Source: Methylobacterium sp. AMS5 (lineage in GTDB: Bacteria > Pseudomonadota > Alphaproteobacteria > Rhizobiales > Beijerinckiaceae). From it: a stretch of 64,000 nucleotides of DNA. Location: contig NZ_CP006992.1 of NCBI RefSeq assembly GCF_001542815.1, forward strand, positions 1,989,501 to 2,053,500. The letters run 5' to 3'. The notes below the pieces were generated by a model. The model was not told the origin of the DNA. It saw only the letters and a program-made list of their open reading frames with translations, and did not search any database. Made by a program: the position numbers and the translations under genes. Shown piece after piece: positions 26,331 through 36,744 of the stretch; within the stretch, counting starts at the first letter, position 1; every line of letters begins with the position of its first letter.

Positions 26331-27161
26331 ATGACGGACGGATCGACGTTCGTGCAGGCTTTCATCATCCTGTTCCGCGAGGGACTGGAAGCTCTGCTGG
26401 TGATCGCGGCGCTCGCTGCCTTCCTTCGCCGCGCGAATGCCGCGGAGCGAATCGCGCCGGTCTATATGGGTGCGCTTGCGGCCGTCGTCGCCAGCATCGT
26501 CATGGCGTGGGTGTTCGCGACCTTCTACGACGGCAATCACAGCGACCTGTTCGAGGCCGGCGTGATGCTCGCGGCCGCGGTGCTGCTGTTCTACATGAGC
26601 GGCTGGATGTTCCTCCGCCAGGATCCGAAGGCGTGGCAGGCGGACCTCAACCGGCTTGCCGAGCGGGCGCTCGGTGCAGGCACCATGCTGTCGCTCGCCG
26701 GCATCGCCTTCCTGGCGGTGTTCCGCGAGGGCGCCGAGACGATCCTGTTCGTCCACACCCTGGCCAAGACCGCCAACGGCTTCGATGCCGCGCTGCTGGG
26801 CGGGCTCGCGGCCGCGACCCTGGCGCTGGTGGCGATGTTCGTGGCGATGCAATGGCTGGCGCTGCGCCTGCCGCTGCGCCCGATGTTCGTCGTGACCTCG
26901 GCCTTCCTGTTCTTCATGGGCCTGCGGATGGTCGGCCAGGCGTTCCAGGAGCTTCAGGAGCAGGCGCTGATCCCCTTCACCACGGACGGCGTGCCCGCCT
27001 TCGTCTCGGAATGGGGCCTGAGCAACGGCAGTTGGGAGGCGCTCGGCACCCAGCTCGCGATCCTGGCCGTGGCCGCGGCGGCGGCCCTCGTCAGCCTCCG
27101 GCGCAAGGCAGGCGGCGCCACCGAGGTGCGCGAGGGGCGGCCGGTCTCGGCTGCGTCCTGA
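26331..27161 (+). CDS. FTR1-family iron permease
   Basis: 276 residues, seven predicted membrane helices. Both R-E-G-x-E iron-binding motifs are present: LFREGLEALLVIAAL in helix 1 and VFREGAETILFVHTL in helix 4. The family moves ferric or ferrous iron across the inner membrane, usually with a periplasmic cupredoxin or peroxidase partner; none is adjacent here. ATG 26331 places REGLE at the usual distance from the N-terminus. Two tandem intrinsic terminators follow. Confidence 0.88.
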   Translation: MTDGSTFVQAFIILFREGLEALLVIAALAAFLRRANAAERIAPVYMGALAAVVASIVMAWVFATFYDGNHSDLFEAGVMLAAAVLLFYMSGWMFLRQDPKAWQADLNRLAERALGAGTMLSLAGIAFLAVFREGAETILFVHTLAKTANGFDAALLGGLAAATLALVAMFVAMQWLALRLPLRPMFVVTSAFLFFMGLRMVGQAFQELQEQALIPFTTDGVPAFVSEWGLSNGSWEALGTQLAILAVAAAAALVSLRRKAGGATEVREGRPVSAAS

Positions 27162-27186
27162 TTTTCGCGTCCTGATTTTGGCGATG

Positions 27187-27212
27187 GGGCTCCCCGCTCG
27201 GGGAGCCCTTTT
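27187..27212 (+). terminator. intrinsic terminator after FTR1 gene
   Basis: Perfect stem GGGCTCCCC / GGGGAGCCC with a GCTC loop, followed by TTTT. Confidence 0.88.
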
Positions 27213-27220
27213 GCTTTCAC

Positions 27221-27243
27221 GCCGCCGTCATCGGCGGCGTTTT
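27221..27243 (+). terminator. second tandem terminator after FTR1 gene
   Basis: GCCGCCG, loop TCAT, CGGCGGC, then GTTTTCGTTT. It directly follows the first terminator and separates the FTR1 gene from the converging phosphatase gene. Confidence 0.7.
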
Positions 27244-27269
27244 CGTTTCAGGGCGAGAGGCCCTGGCCC

Positions 27270-27743
27270 TCACACCTTCAGCCGGGACTTGATCCGGTAG
27301 GTCAGCCCGTCGCGCACGTCGCGGTAGCCGTCGAGGCGCTGCTCGCGCGTGCCGTCCTGCACCAGCGTCGGGTCCGGAGTCGGCCAGTACTCGACATCCG
27401 CCGCAAGCGTGTGGGTCAGTTCGAGCGCCCGGTGATGCGCCTCCGGCGAGAGGGTGATGATCAGGTCGAAGTTCAGCCCCTCCCAATCCTCCAGCTGCTC
27501 GATGGTGCGCGGCTTGTGGCGGGAGGCGTCGATGCCGATCTCGTCCAGCGCCGCGACCATGAAGGGATCGCTCGGCTCGCCCGAGCGCACGCCGGCGGAC
27601 TGCACGTAGGTGGATTTGCCGAAATAATGGCGCGCGATCGCCTCCGCCGCCAGCGAGCGCACCGCATTGAAGTTGCACATGAACAGGACGGACTGAACCC
27701 GCCGCTTCTTGGGTCCGGTCCCGGGGATGGTGTCGTCCGTCAT
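27270..27743 (-). CDS. low-molecular-weight protein tyrosine phosphatase / arsenate-reductase-like protein
   Basis: 157 residues from ATG 27743. The P-loop LFMCNFNAVRS fits C-x5-R-S of the LMW-PTP fold, and the C-terminal acid loop is YWPTPDPTL (D-P). In Rhizobiales this gene conventionally follows the UPF0262 gene, as here. It probably dephosphorylates protein tyrosine; arsenate reduction is less likely because the second-shell cysteines are absent. The context is the conserved murA-hisD-UPF0262 neighbourhood. Confidence 0.85.
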   Translation of the reverse strand: MTDDTIPGTGPKKRRVQSVLFMCNFNAVRSLAAEAIARHYFGKSTYVQSAGVRSGEPSDPFMVAALDEIGIDASRHKPRTIEQLEDWEGLNFDLIITLSPEAHHRALELTHTLAADVEYWPTPDPTLVQDGTREQRLDGYRDVRDGLTYRIKSRLKV

Positions 27744-27782
27744 GCCCCGCCTGGGTGCTTCCCACGAAACCCCCGCCACACC

Positions 27783-27888
27783 GTCATGCTCGCAGGAGAG
27801 CGGTCAACGACCGGAAGTCCTGTGGCGCATTCCGAGAGCATCGCCGGGAACGGGCGCCGGCTTGTCGGAAAAGACGATGCAAACACCG
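27783..27888. repeat. degenerate copies of repeat families C and A
   Basis: CGGTCAACGACCGGAAGTCC followed by TGTGGCGCATTC weakly matches family C. GAGCATCGCCGGGAAC...GCCGGCTTGTCGGAAAAGACGATGC weakly matches family A. The order A next to C also occurs at 51268-51412. Degenerate and uncertain. Confidence 0.35.
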
Positions 27889-28050
27889 TGACCCCTCGCG
27901 AAACGCCCATGCCGTCTTGCACCGATGCACCACGGGTCGGGCGTTTCATGAGGTGCTCGCGCGCACGCTGATATAGATCCGCCCCGGACTTCCCGAAAGC
28001 GTCACGTTCTGCCGAGCGCTCCACCTTCGGGCCGGGTAAAGCCGCGATCG

Positions 28051-28575
28051 TCAGCCCTTCCAGTGAAGGGCGAAGATCAGAGTGAACAGGCGCCGTGCCG
28101 TGTCATGGTCGAGATCGACCTTGCCTTCGAGGCGCTGCCTCAGCAGCTCGGATGCTTCGTTGTGCAGGCCGCGCCGCCCCATGTCGATCGCCTCGATCTG
28201 CGTCGGCGAGGCGGTGCGGATCGCGCTGTAATAGCTCTCGCAGATCATCTCGTAGTCGCGGATGACCCGGCGGAAGGGCGTGAGCGAGAGCAGGTGGGTC
28301 ATCACCGGATCGCCCGCCTCGGTCGCGATCGCGAAGGACAGCTTGTTCTCGACGAGGCCGAGGACCAGCCCGTACGGGCCCTCGTCGCGCTCGGGGATCG
28401 TGAAGGAATTCTCCTCCAGGATGTCGTAGATCGCGATGGCGCGCTCGTGCTCCTGGTCCGGGTTGCCCCGGCCGATCGAGCCCTCGTCGAGATGCACCGC
28501 CGCGAGCCGATTTCGCGGCCTCGCCGGTGCCTCGCCCTGCGCGTCTTGCGCCCCCTGCTTCGCTTCGGCCTTCAT
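28051..28575 (-). CDS. UPF0262 family protein
   Basis: 174 residues from ATG 28575. Recognised by [37 protein letters not shown], and [20 protein letters not shown]. It is an alphaproteobacterial family without known biochemical role. It lies between hisD and the LMW phosphatase, the usual order in Rhizobiales. Family A repeats separate it from hisD. Confidence 0.88.
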   Translation of the reverse strand: MKAEAKQGAQDAQGEAPARPRNRLAAVHLDEGSIGRGNPDQEHERAIAIYDILEENSFTIPERDEGPYGLVLGLVENKLSFAIATEAGDPVMTHLLSLTPFRRVIRDYEMICESYYSAIRTASPTQIEAIDMGRRGLHNEASELLRQRLEGKVDLDHDTARRLFTLIFALHWKG

Positions 28576-28701
28576 CGCCGGCGCCTTCTCGCGTCGGCAC
28601 CCGAATCCGGGCGCCCTGTTTCCGTCACATGAGCCGAAAGCCGAGCCCGCACGCAAGCTCTCCGGGCGATCGATCCGAAACGTGATTCCGGCCGAACGGA
28701 T

Positions 28702-28833
28702 GCTTCAGGCTCTTGTTTTCGCATCATCGATTTTTCCGAAAGCCGGCAATTACCTTTCGGGACGATGCTCGAGCCTCTTGTTTTTGCATCATCTTTTTTC
28801 CGAAAGCCGGAGACCACCTTTCGGGATGATGCT

Positions 28834-28836
<3 letters not shown>
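28702..28836 (-). repeat. tandem interspersed palindromic repeats, family A
   Basis: Two units in the same orientation as hisD, each with TAGAGCATC..CCCGAAAGGT/CTTTCGG..GATGATGC plus a CAAGAGCCT linker. The hisD-proximal unit begins at the hisD stop codon TAG. Confidence 0.85.
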
Positions 28837-30129
<1,293 letters not shown>

Positions 30130-30160
30130 CGGGCGATATCGGCGGTTCGGGGGAGGGGGG

Positions 30161-30619
30161 TCACGGGCGGTTCTCGACGAGGTTGCGCACGGCCTCGTGG
30201 TCGGGGCGGCCATCGGCCTCCCAGACGGGGCCGAGATCCTTCAGGCGCACCTCGATGCATTCGAGTTCGAGCCGGATCGCGGCCCCGCCCGAAAAGACCA
30301 GGGTGGCGACGCCGGAGGGCGCTTCGGTTTCCTCGAAGGTGATCGCCAGAAGGCTCAAGGGATCGCCGGAGGTCGCACCCGGCGTGATGCCCTTCGTCTT
30401 CACGGAGAGCACGCGCTCGAAATGCAGGCCCGAGAGGCGCCGCCGGGGCGGTTGGCCCGGCGGCACCGACCAATCGAAGCGGCGCGCCGCCAGGGCGAAG
30501 CGGTGCTCGCCCGGCAGCCACGCGAGATCCTCCGCCCGCAGGATCGCGTCCTGAAGGTGTGCGGAGATGACGGCAAGATCCTCGGCATCGAGGGCGGCGA
30601 GCTTGAGAAGCTCCATCAT
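30161..30619 (-). CDS. DUF2948 family protein
   Basis: 152 residues starting MMELLKLAALDAEDLAVISA. A conserved alphaproteobacterial protein found with hisD and murA; the segment FERVLSVKTKGITPG and the ending LGPVWEADGRPDH are characteristic of the family. Function unknown. A longer in-frame extension upstream to 30841 lacks homology. Confidence 0.87.
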   Translation of the reverse strand: MMELLKLAALDAEDLAVISAHLQDAILRAEDLAWLPGEHRFALAARRFDWSVPPGQPPRRRLSGLHFERVLSVKTKGITPGATSGDPLSLLAITFEETEAPSGVATLVFSGGAAIRLELECIEVRLKDLGPVWEADGRPDHEAVRNLVENRP

Positions 30620-30909
30620 TGACGCTCCGAGCTCCCCGACCGAACGCGCGGCGAGCGGATTTCGAGGCGTAGGTAGCGACGCGACCCGCCTGCGGCAACC
30701 GGCAGCCGGACGGGTCGGACCGCTTCGGCGACCGGGAAGCCGGTTCGGCATCCGAAAGTCCGCCTCGCACAGGAGCGCGTGCCGTGCCCGGCGCGTCAGG
30801 TCCGGGCGGGGATGATGACCTTGCGGTTCTTTCGGGCTCATCGTGCGTTCATGAGCGCATGGCTACGGTCAGCGTGACATTTTCAAGTCATCCGGAGGGG
30901 ATGCGGACG

Positions 30910-31290
30910 ATGCAAAACGGAGTTCTGGCCATAGGGCGCACCTTGGGGGTCGTCCTGGCCCTCGGGTTCGTGGCGAGCCCGGCGAGCGCCCAGTATGATC
31001 GCGACGGCTATGACGGTCCGCGCCGCTACGACGACGGCTACAGCCGCCGCTCCCGCGATGACGACGATGGCTATGGTCGCCGCCGCTACGGCGATGATGG
31101 CGGCCGCCGCCGCCGCTTCGACGATGACGACGATGGTCCGCGCTTCCGGGGGCCGCCCCGCGGCGGACGTGGCGGCAGCGTCTGCGTCACCGCCCGCGGC
31201 AGTTGCGCGACGGGCTTCGCGCCGCCGAACGCGCCCTGTGCCTGCGATATTCCCGGCTTCGGCGTGAAGCGCGGCGCCATCGCCCGCTGA
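30910..31290 (+). CDS. secreted Asp/Arg-rich protein with cysteine C-terminus
   Basis: 126 residues. ATG 30910 is preferred because of the GGAGGGG ribosome-binding site at good spacing. Signal peptide QNGVLAIGRTLGVVLALGFV ending SASA-Q. The middle is a low-complexity Asp/Arg/Tyr/Gly repeat region, and the C-terminus has four cysteines (VCVTARGSC...PCACDIPGFG). No family is recognised. The charged repeats could bind metal or nucleic acid; that is inference only. Confidence 0.72.
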   Translation: MQNGVLAIGRTLGVVLALGFVASPASAQYDRDGYDGPRRYDDGYSRRSRDDDDGYGRRRYGDDGGRRRRFDDDDDGPRFRGPPRGGRGGSVCVTARGSCATGFAPPNAPCACDIPGFGVKRGAIAR

Positions 31291-31378
31291 CCCCTCGGGA
31301 TCGTCTCAAGACAGTCTCGGCCTGCGCCGCGCCGTGCAGGCCGTTTTCGTCGGGGGCCGAGCGGTCAGATGGGCGCCG

Positions 31379-32668
31379 TCAGGCCCGCACGCGCTCGATC
31401 TGCGCGCCGCAGCGGGCGAGCTTGGCCTCCAGGGCCTCGAAGCCGCGGTCGAGGTGGTAGACGCGGTTGATCTGCGTCTCGCCTTCCGCGGCGAGCGCGC
31501 CGATCACCAGCGAAACCGAGGCGCGCAGGTCGGTGGCCATGACGGGCGCGCCCTTCAGGCGTTCCACGCCCTCGACCACGGCGAGGTCGCCGTCGAGGCG
31601 GATCCGCGCGCCGAGGCGGGCCAGCTCCTGCACGTGCATGAAGCGATTCTCGAAGATCGTCTCGCGGATGCGCGACTGGCCCTTGGCCAGCGTCATCAGC
31701 GCCATGAACTGCGCCTGGAGATCGGTCGGGAAGCCGGGGAACGGATCGGTCGTCACGTCCGCCGGGCTGATGCCGCCGCCGTTGCGGCGCACGCGGATGC
31801 CGTCGGGCAGGGCCGTGACCTCGGTGCCGGTCGAGGCCAGCGTCTCGAGGGCCGAGGCGAGCAGGTCGGTCCGGGTGTTGACCAGGGAGACGTCGCCCCC
31901 GGTCATCGCGACCGCCATGGCGTAGGTGCCGGTCTCGATCCGGTCCGGCAGAACCTCGTGCCGGGTGCCGCCGAGGCGGGCCACGCCCTCCACGACGATG
32001 CGGGAGGTGCCGGCGCCCTCGATCCGCGCGCCCATCTTGATCAGGCATTCGGCCAGATCGACCACTTCCGGCTCGCGGGCGGCGTTGTCGATCACGGTGG
32101 TGCCGTAGGCGAGCGCGGCCGCCATCAGGGCGACATGGGTGCCGCCGACGGTGACGCTGGGGAAGACGATCTCGGCGCCGCGCAATCCGTTCTTCGTCTT
32201 CGCGACGACGTAGCCGCCATCGATCTCGATCTCGGCGCCGAGCTTTTCCAGCGCCATGATCAGCAGGTTGACCGGCCGGGTGCCGATGGCGCAGCCGCCG
32301 GGCAGCGAGACCTTGGCCTCGCCGAAGCGGGCCAGCAGCGGCGCGATCACCCAGAAGCTCGCCCGCATGGTCGAGACGAGTTCGTAGGGCGCGGTGGTGT
32401 CGATGACGTTCGAGGCGGTGAGCCGGACCGTCTGGCCGGTCTCGGCGGTCTGTCCCGGCCGCTTGCCGACGACCATGTGATCGACGCCGTGATTGCCGAG
32501 GATGCGCGTCAGCGCCGCGATGTCGGCGAGCCGTGGCACGTTGATGAGTTCCAGCGTCTCCCCGGTGAGAAGGCTCGCGATCATCAGCGGCAGCGCCGCG
32601 TTCTTGGCGCCCGAAATCGGGATCGTGCCGTTGAGCGGCGTGCCGCCGGTGATGTGGATGCGGTCCAT
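31379..32668 (-). CDS. murA: UDP-N-acetylglucosamine 1-carboxyvinyltransferase
   Basis: 429 residues. It catalyses the first committed step of peptidoglycan synthesis, transferring enolpyruvate from [18 protein letters not shown] holds the catalytic Lys, and the fosfomycin-target Cys is in [12 protein letters not shown]. The EPSP-synthase fold is complete through the C-terminal [20 protein letters not shown]. It heads the minus-strand murA/DUF2948/hisD neighbourhood, but the plus-strand secreted protein gene lies between murA and DUF2948. Confidence 0.96.
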   Translation of the reverse strand: MDRIHITGGTPLNGTIPISGAKNAALPLMIASLLTGETLELINVPRLADIAALTRILGNHGVDHMVVGKRPGQTAETGQTVRLTASNVIDTTAPYELVSTMRASFWVIAPLLARFGEAKVSLPGGCAIGTRPVNLLIMALEKLGAEIEIDGGYVVAKTKNGLRGAEIVFPSVTVGGTHVALMAAALAYGTTVIDNAAREPEVVDLAECLIKMGARIEGAGTSRIVVEGVARLGGTRHEVLPDRIETGTYAMAVAMTGGDVSLVNTRTDLLASALETLASTGTEVTALPDGIRVRRNGGGISPADVTTDPFPGFPTDLQAQFMALMTLAKGQSRIRETIFENRFMHVQELARLGARIRLDGDLAVVEGVERLKGAPVMATDLRASVSLVIGALAAEGETQINRVYHLDRGFEALEAKLARCGAQIERVRA

Positions 32669-32861
32669 CGGGATCCTCGGAGCACCCCCGTTCCGATCGC
32701 GGAGGTCGCCTTGCGTGCCGGGCGCGCGGGCGCCCCTCGTTCAGGGTGGAGGTATAGGCGGTATCCGGCAAAAAGAAGAAGCGTGGCCGTTCGGTTCCAT
32801 CCCGCGCCCGAAGCATCGCTCCGACAACGTGGCGCAGGAGAGGCAGGCCGGTCGCCGGGAG

Positions 32862-33011
32862 CTAGCTCTTCTCGGTCGGTTCGGCCGGCTGCGCCTTCGC
32901 GGGCTCGGGGGCGTCGTCGGCCCGGCTCCGGGCCTGTGCCTTTCGGCGGCGCAGGTTGTCGCGCAGGGCCGCTCTGAGGCGGGCGGCACGCTCCTCGTCC
33001 TTGGTCGCCAT
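32862..33011 (-). CDS. small conserved basic protein near murA
   Basis: 49 residues (MATKDEERAARLRAALRDNL...). An Arg-rich helix AALRDNLRRRKAQARSRAD is followed by a Pro/Ala/Glu tail. Short proteins of exactly this type sit upstream of murA in many Rhizobiales. Function unknown. An upstream start at 33119 is possible but gives an unlikely N-terminus. Confidence 0.65.
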   Translation of the reverse strand: MATKDEERAARLRAALRDNLRRRKAQARSRADDAPEPAKAQPAEPTEKS

Positions 33012-33554
33012 CGCGCGTTCCGAAACGATTTCACCCGGCGGAGCGTCCGTCGCCGGATGCGCGCGCTTGGCCGTCACGCGTGAAGCCGTATCCCGATTTC
33101 GTCCCCGTCGCCAGCGCATCGGCTGCCAAGCACCGGCCTCGTTTCGCGCCGCGACCCATCGTCACCCAAGGCGGGATTCATGAGCGAATCAGCCGGCTTC
33201 GGCTCTCGCGGGCGTTGCATGAGGTCGCGCTACGACGGCATCGCAGGGCCCTTCGCGCCTGTGCAAAGCAGGAATGTCTCGAACTCACCTTGAACCAGTT
33301 CGAAATTACCTCCTATCTTGCGTTCACGGCGGCGCCGGCGAGGGACTCGTCCCGGACGGAACGCGAAAAGCCGCCGGTCGGACGATGACGCGCGGCGAAG
33401 GCCGTGCCGCTCCCTGGGGGCTGAGCCTCGGGAGATCACCGCCCCGGCCGCGAACGGTTCGGCCACGCTCTCCGGGGTAGGGCCCGGGCCCGAATCTCTT
33501 TGAACCGAGGCGTCCCAAGAAGAACGCCCGGCCAGCCGAAAGCGTCGAGGACGG
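33012..33554. other. gene-free interval upstream of hemA
   Basis: 543 bases with no supportable gene on either strand. It holds the promoter regions of hemA and of the small minus-strand gene. No FNR, FixK or heme-responsive box was identified by eye. Confidence 0.45.
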
Positions 33555-34943
33555 ATGCCCGTGAACCTGATGCCTGTGAACGCGGCCGACAGCGCCACCC
33601 TGCCCGACGAGTCGATCGTCGGCGGCGATGGCGGCGTGGACGATGCCGGTGCGAGCAATGGCCGGGCCAAATTCGAGCGGCCGCCGGTGCGCCCCGCCGG
33701 CCCGCGCACGGATTACGACGGCCATTTCCGCGCCGCCCTCGACCGGCTGCACAGTGAGCGCCGCTACCGCGTCTTCGCCGACATCGAGCGGATCTCCGGC
33801 CGCTTTCCGCAGGCCACGTGGCGGCGCCCGGAGGGCGGCAACCGCGAGATCACCGTATGGTGCTCCAACGACTATCTCGGCATGGGCCAGCACCCCGAGG
33901 TCGTCGCGGCCCTGACCGACACGGCCGCCCGTTGCGGCGTCGGCGCCGGCGGCACCCGTAACATCGCCGGCAACAACTCGCCGCTGGTCGATCTGGAGCG
34001 CGAACTCGCCGACCTGCACGGCAAGGAGGCGGGCCTCGTCTTCACCTCGGGCTACGTCTCGAATCAGGCCGGCATCTCGACCATCGCGAAGCTGCTGCCG
34101 AACTGCCTGATCCTGTCGGACGCCTTCAACCACAATTCGATGATCGAGGGCGTGCGCCATTCCGGCTGCGAGAAGCGCGTCTTCCGCCACAACGACCTCG
34201 AACATCTCGAGCAACTGCTCGCCGAGGCCGGCGACCGGCCCAAGTTGATCGCCTTCGAGTCGGTCTATTCGATGGACGGCGACGTGGCGCCGATCGCCGC
34301 GATCTGCGACCTCGCCGACGCCTACGGCGCCATGACCTATCTCGACGAGGTCCACGCGGTCGGCCTCTACGGCGAGCGTGGTGCCGGCATCGCCGAGCGC
34401 GATCGCGTGATGCACCGGGTCGATGTGATCGAGGGGACGCTCGCCAAGGGCTTCGGCTGCGTCGGCGGCTACATCACCGGCTCGGCGACCCTGTGCGACG
34501 CGGTCCGCAGCCACGCGGCCGGCTTCATCTTCACCACCGCCCTGCCGCCGGCGGTCGCCGCGGCGGCGCGCGCCTCGGTGCGCTACCTCAAGCGCTCGAA
34601 GACCGAGCGCGAGGCGCATCAGCGCCAGGCCGCCCGCACCAAGGCGGCTTTGGAGGCCGCCGGTCTGCCGGTGCTGCACACCGAGACCCACATCGTGCCG
34701 CTGATGGTGGGCGACGCCGAGCTGTGCAAGGCAGCCGCCGACCACCTGCTGGAGCACCATGGCATCTACATCCAGCCGATCAACTACCCCACCGTCCCGC
34801 GCGGCACCGAACGCCTGCGCATCACGCCCTCGCCCTTCCATGACGACGAGCGGATCGGCGCGCTGACGGCCGCGCTGGTGGAAACCTGGGATACGCTGGA
34901 TCTGCCGCGGGCCGGTACGGTGTTCGCCGCAGCCGCGGAGTAG
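33555..34943 (+). CDS. hemA: 5-aminolevulinate synthase
   Basis: 462 residues; PLP enzyme of the C4 pathway that condenses glycine and succinyl-CoA into 5-aminolevulinate for heme, cobalamin and related tetrapyrroles. Core motifs [50 protein letters not shown] and the PLP lysine in EGTLAKGFG are intact. The first about 50 residues are an Ala/Gly/Asp-rich extension absent from classical enzymes; the real start could be downstream. Confidence 0.95.
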   Translation: MPVNLMPVNAADSATLPDESIVGGDGGVDDAGASNGRAKFERPPVRPAGPRTDYDGHFRAALDRLHSERRYRVFADIERISGRFPQATWRRPEGGNREITVWCSNDYLGMGQHPEVVAALTDTAARCGVGAGGTRNIAGNNSPLVDLERELADLHGKEAGLVFTSGYVSNQAGISTIAKLLPNCLILSDAFNHNSMIEGVRHSGCEKRVFRHNDLEHLEQLLAEAGDRPKLIAFESVYSMDGDVAPIAAICDLADAYGAMTYLDEVHAVGLYGERGAGIAERDRVMHRVDVIEGTLAKGFGCVGGYITGSATLCDAVRSHAAGFIFTTALPPAVAAAARASVRYLKRSKTEREAHQRQAARTKAALEAAGLPVLHTETHIVPLMVGDAELCKAAADHLLEHHGIYIQPINYPTVPRGTERLRITPSPFHDDERIGALTAALVETWDTLDLPRAGTVFAAAAE

Positions 34944-34982
34944 CCTTTTCGCGAAGGCCGCGGCATCGGCTACATTGTCCGC

Positions 34983-35184
34983 ATGGCCCTGGCCTTCGAC
35001 CGCACCCGCCTCCTCCAGGCACTCGAACGGCTCGGCGCGGATCTGTCCGCGCGGGGGCTGTTCGTCGAACTCGCCGTCTACGGCGGCGGGGCTGCAAGAC
35101 CTGTACGTCGCCGTCTACGACGAGGCACCACCGGACGAGGCGAGTTTGCGCTTCCGGTCGGTGCTTCAGGATGGACCACGATGA
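34983..35184 (+). pseudogene. DUF6036-like nucleotidyltransferase, internally deleted
   Basis: The opening reads MALAFDRTRLLQALERLGAD and continues LFVELAVYGGG, typical of the first 35 residues of DUF6036-type nucleotidyltransferase-like proteins. The frame then changes; the last 25 residues LYVAVYDEAPPDEASLRFRS come from the family's C-terminus in another frame. The middle (normally well over 100 residues with the catalytic core) is absent, with the junction near 35090. The stop overlaps the next gene's start (ATGA), so the partner may still be translated. Family assignment is from memory. Confidence 0.6.
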
Positions 35185-35648
35185 GGCTCGCCTCCTTGCG
35201 CGCGGTGGTCGAGCGGGCGCGCGCGGATGGCGACTGGGATCACCACCTGCAGAACTTCCTCGATGCCTTCTACGCGCGCGACGGCGACACCGCCGCCCAG
35301 GGGGCGATGATCGCCGAGGATCCGGGCTTTCTGGGAGACGCGCGGCCCGATGTCTTCCTCGGCGGAATCGGCGAGCACCTCGCCCGGCGCTGGCGGCTGC
35401 CGTTCATCCCGGCTTGGGTGCGGCACGAGGCCCGCTACCTCGACAGGGCCATGTTCGTGCCCGATGAGCGCAACCTGCGCACTTACCTGCTCTGCGTCAG
35501 CCCGGTCTCGTTCCGGCCACGGCTGATCTTCACCGGGCCCGACCCGCTCCAGCGCGCCCGCTTCCCCTATCACCGCGGCGTGGTCCGGATGCCCCTGACC
35601 TTTCCGCAGGGGCCCGCGGCCGCAGCCCTGTTCGAGCCGGAGCGGTGA
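35181..35648 (+). CDS. hypothetical protein, partner of damaged nucleotidyltransferase-like gene
   Basis: 155 residues starting MRLASLRAVVERARADGDWD, ATG overlapping the stop of the damaged gene. A helical N-terminus containing HHLQNFLDAFYARDGD is followed by a mixed segment FLGDARPDVFLGGIGEHLAR and an extended end. No catalytic motif recognised. The pair arrangement (small nucleotidyltransferase-like gene translationally coupled to an unknown gene) resembles toxin-antitoxin or metabolite-repair pairs; this is inference. Confidence 0.68.
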   Translation: MRLASLRAVVERARADGDWDHHLQNFLDAFYARDGDTAAQGAMIAEDPGFLGDARPDVFLGGIGEHLARRWRLPFIPAWVRHEARYLDRAMFVPDERNLRTYLLCVSPVSFRPRLIFTGPDPLQRARFPYHRGVVRMPLTFPQGPAAAALFEPER

Positions 35649-35654
35649 AGGGGC

Positions 35655-36209
35655 TCAGTGCCGCTTGACCTCGTTCGACCAACCATGCGCCGCGGCGGAT
35701 TTCTCGACCTTCTCCTTGAGCTGCGGCAACAGCGTGCCCATCCATTGCTGCATGCCCGTCAGCATCGCCTGGCTCAGTTGCGGCTGCGCCTTGACGAGGT
35801 TCTTGCCCGCCGGCGTGGCGTAGAAGCTGGCAATCGCCTTCAGATCCTCCTTCGAGAGGACGGAGGCGAAGCTGAGGGCCTGGATCGCGAGCAGGTCGTC
35901 GTAATTCTCCGAGAGGGTGGGCATCACCACCTCGTCCACCATCACCTGGGCCTTCTTCGGGTCCGTCAGACCCATCTGCTGCATCACCCCGGCCATCGGC
36001 GCCTTCATCGCCGCGAGCACGGCGGCTCGGTCTCCCTGCGCCGCGGCGACGACCTCGCGGGCGGCGGCCAAGCGCTCGGGATCGGCGGTGACGGCCGGTG
36101 CGGCAGGCTTGGCGGGCGCTTGCGCTGAGGCGGGAACGGTGCCCGTGACGAGAGCCGGCGCGCAGAGCAGGCCGAGGCCCAGCAGTCCGGCGAGCATTTT
36201 CTGGCGCAT
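35655..36209 (-). CDS. DUF2059 periplasmic protein
   Basis: 184 residues from ATG 36209. Signal peptide RQKMLAGLLGLGLLCAPALV with ASA-Q cleavage, Ala/Pro-rich linker, then a DUF2059 helical domain with SKEDLKAIASFYATPAGKNL, the family hallmark. Periplasmic; function unknown. It converges with the gene at 35181 with six bases between. Confidence 0.85.
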   Translation of the reverse strand: MRQKMLAGLLGLGLLCAPALVTGTVPASAQAPAKPAAPAVTADPERLAAAREVVAAAQGDRAAVLAAMKAPMAGVMQQMGLTDPKKAQVMVDEVVMPTLSENYDDLLAIQALSFASVLSKEDLKAIASFYATPAGKNLVKAQPQLSQAMLTGMQQWMGTLLPQLKEKVEKSAAAHGWSNEVKRH

Positions 36210-36414
36210 GGTCGGTGTTTCTCCGGTCGTGAGCATGGGGTCGGGCTGTCGAGCCGAGCGGGACGACGCGCAGGCGACGGTGATCCTTGGAGCACCCGGC
36301 CCCAACTCCCGCAACGGTAGTCGGTTCGGAGCCATGCCCGCAACGCGCTTGTCGGCCTGCCCACGACACCGCTATGGCCGCGCTCACGGTGGCGTGACCG
36401 TGGGGAGCCAGACG

Positions 36415-36720
36415 ATGCCGGATACGGACGACACCTACATCTACGACGAAGCGCTCGGCGAATGGCGCCCCGCTGGCGCGGCGGCGGCCGAGACGGCGGC
36501 TGCGAGGGCGCCTGTCCGCGACGCCGCGGGCAACATCCTGGCCGACGGCGATGCGGTCACCCTGATCAAGGATCTCAAGGTCAAGGGCGCGAACCAGACC
36601 CTGAAACAGGGCACCGTCATCCGGTCGATCCGCCTCACGGACGATCCGGAAGAAATCGATTGCCGCCACGATAGCATCAAGGGTCTCGTCCTGCGCACGG
36701 AATTCGTGCGCAAGCGCTGA
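36415..36720 (+). CDS. PhnA/YjdM-domain protein lacking the zinc ribbon
   Basis: 101 residues. The C-terminal PhnA SH3-like domain is complete: VRDAAGNILADGDAVTLIKD and KGANQTLKQGTVIRSIRL through IKGLVLRTEFVRKR. The N-terminal zinc ribbon of E. coli YjdM (paired C-x-x-C) is replaced by DDTYIYDEALGEWRPAG with no cysteines. Despite the old phosphonate name, no phosphonate-cleaving activity should be assumed. Confidence 0.85.
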   Translation: MPDTDDTYIYDEALGEWRPAGAAAAETAAARAPVRDAAGNILADGDAVTLIKDLKVKGANQTLKQGTVIRSIRLTDDPEEIDCRHDSIKGLVLRTEFVRKR

Positions 36721-36744
36721 TCGCGCGCAGCGAGCGAGGCGGGG

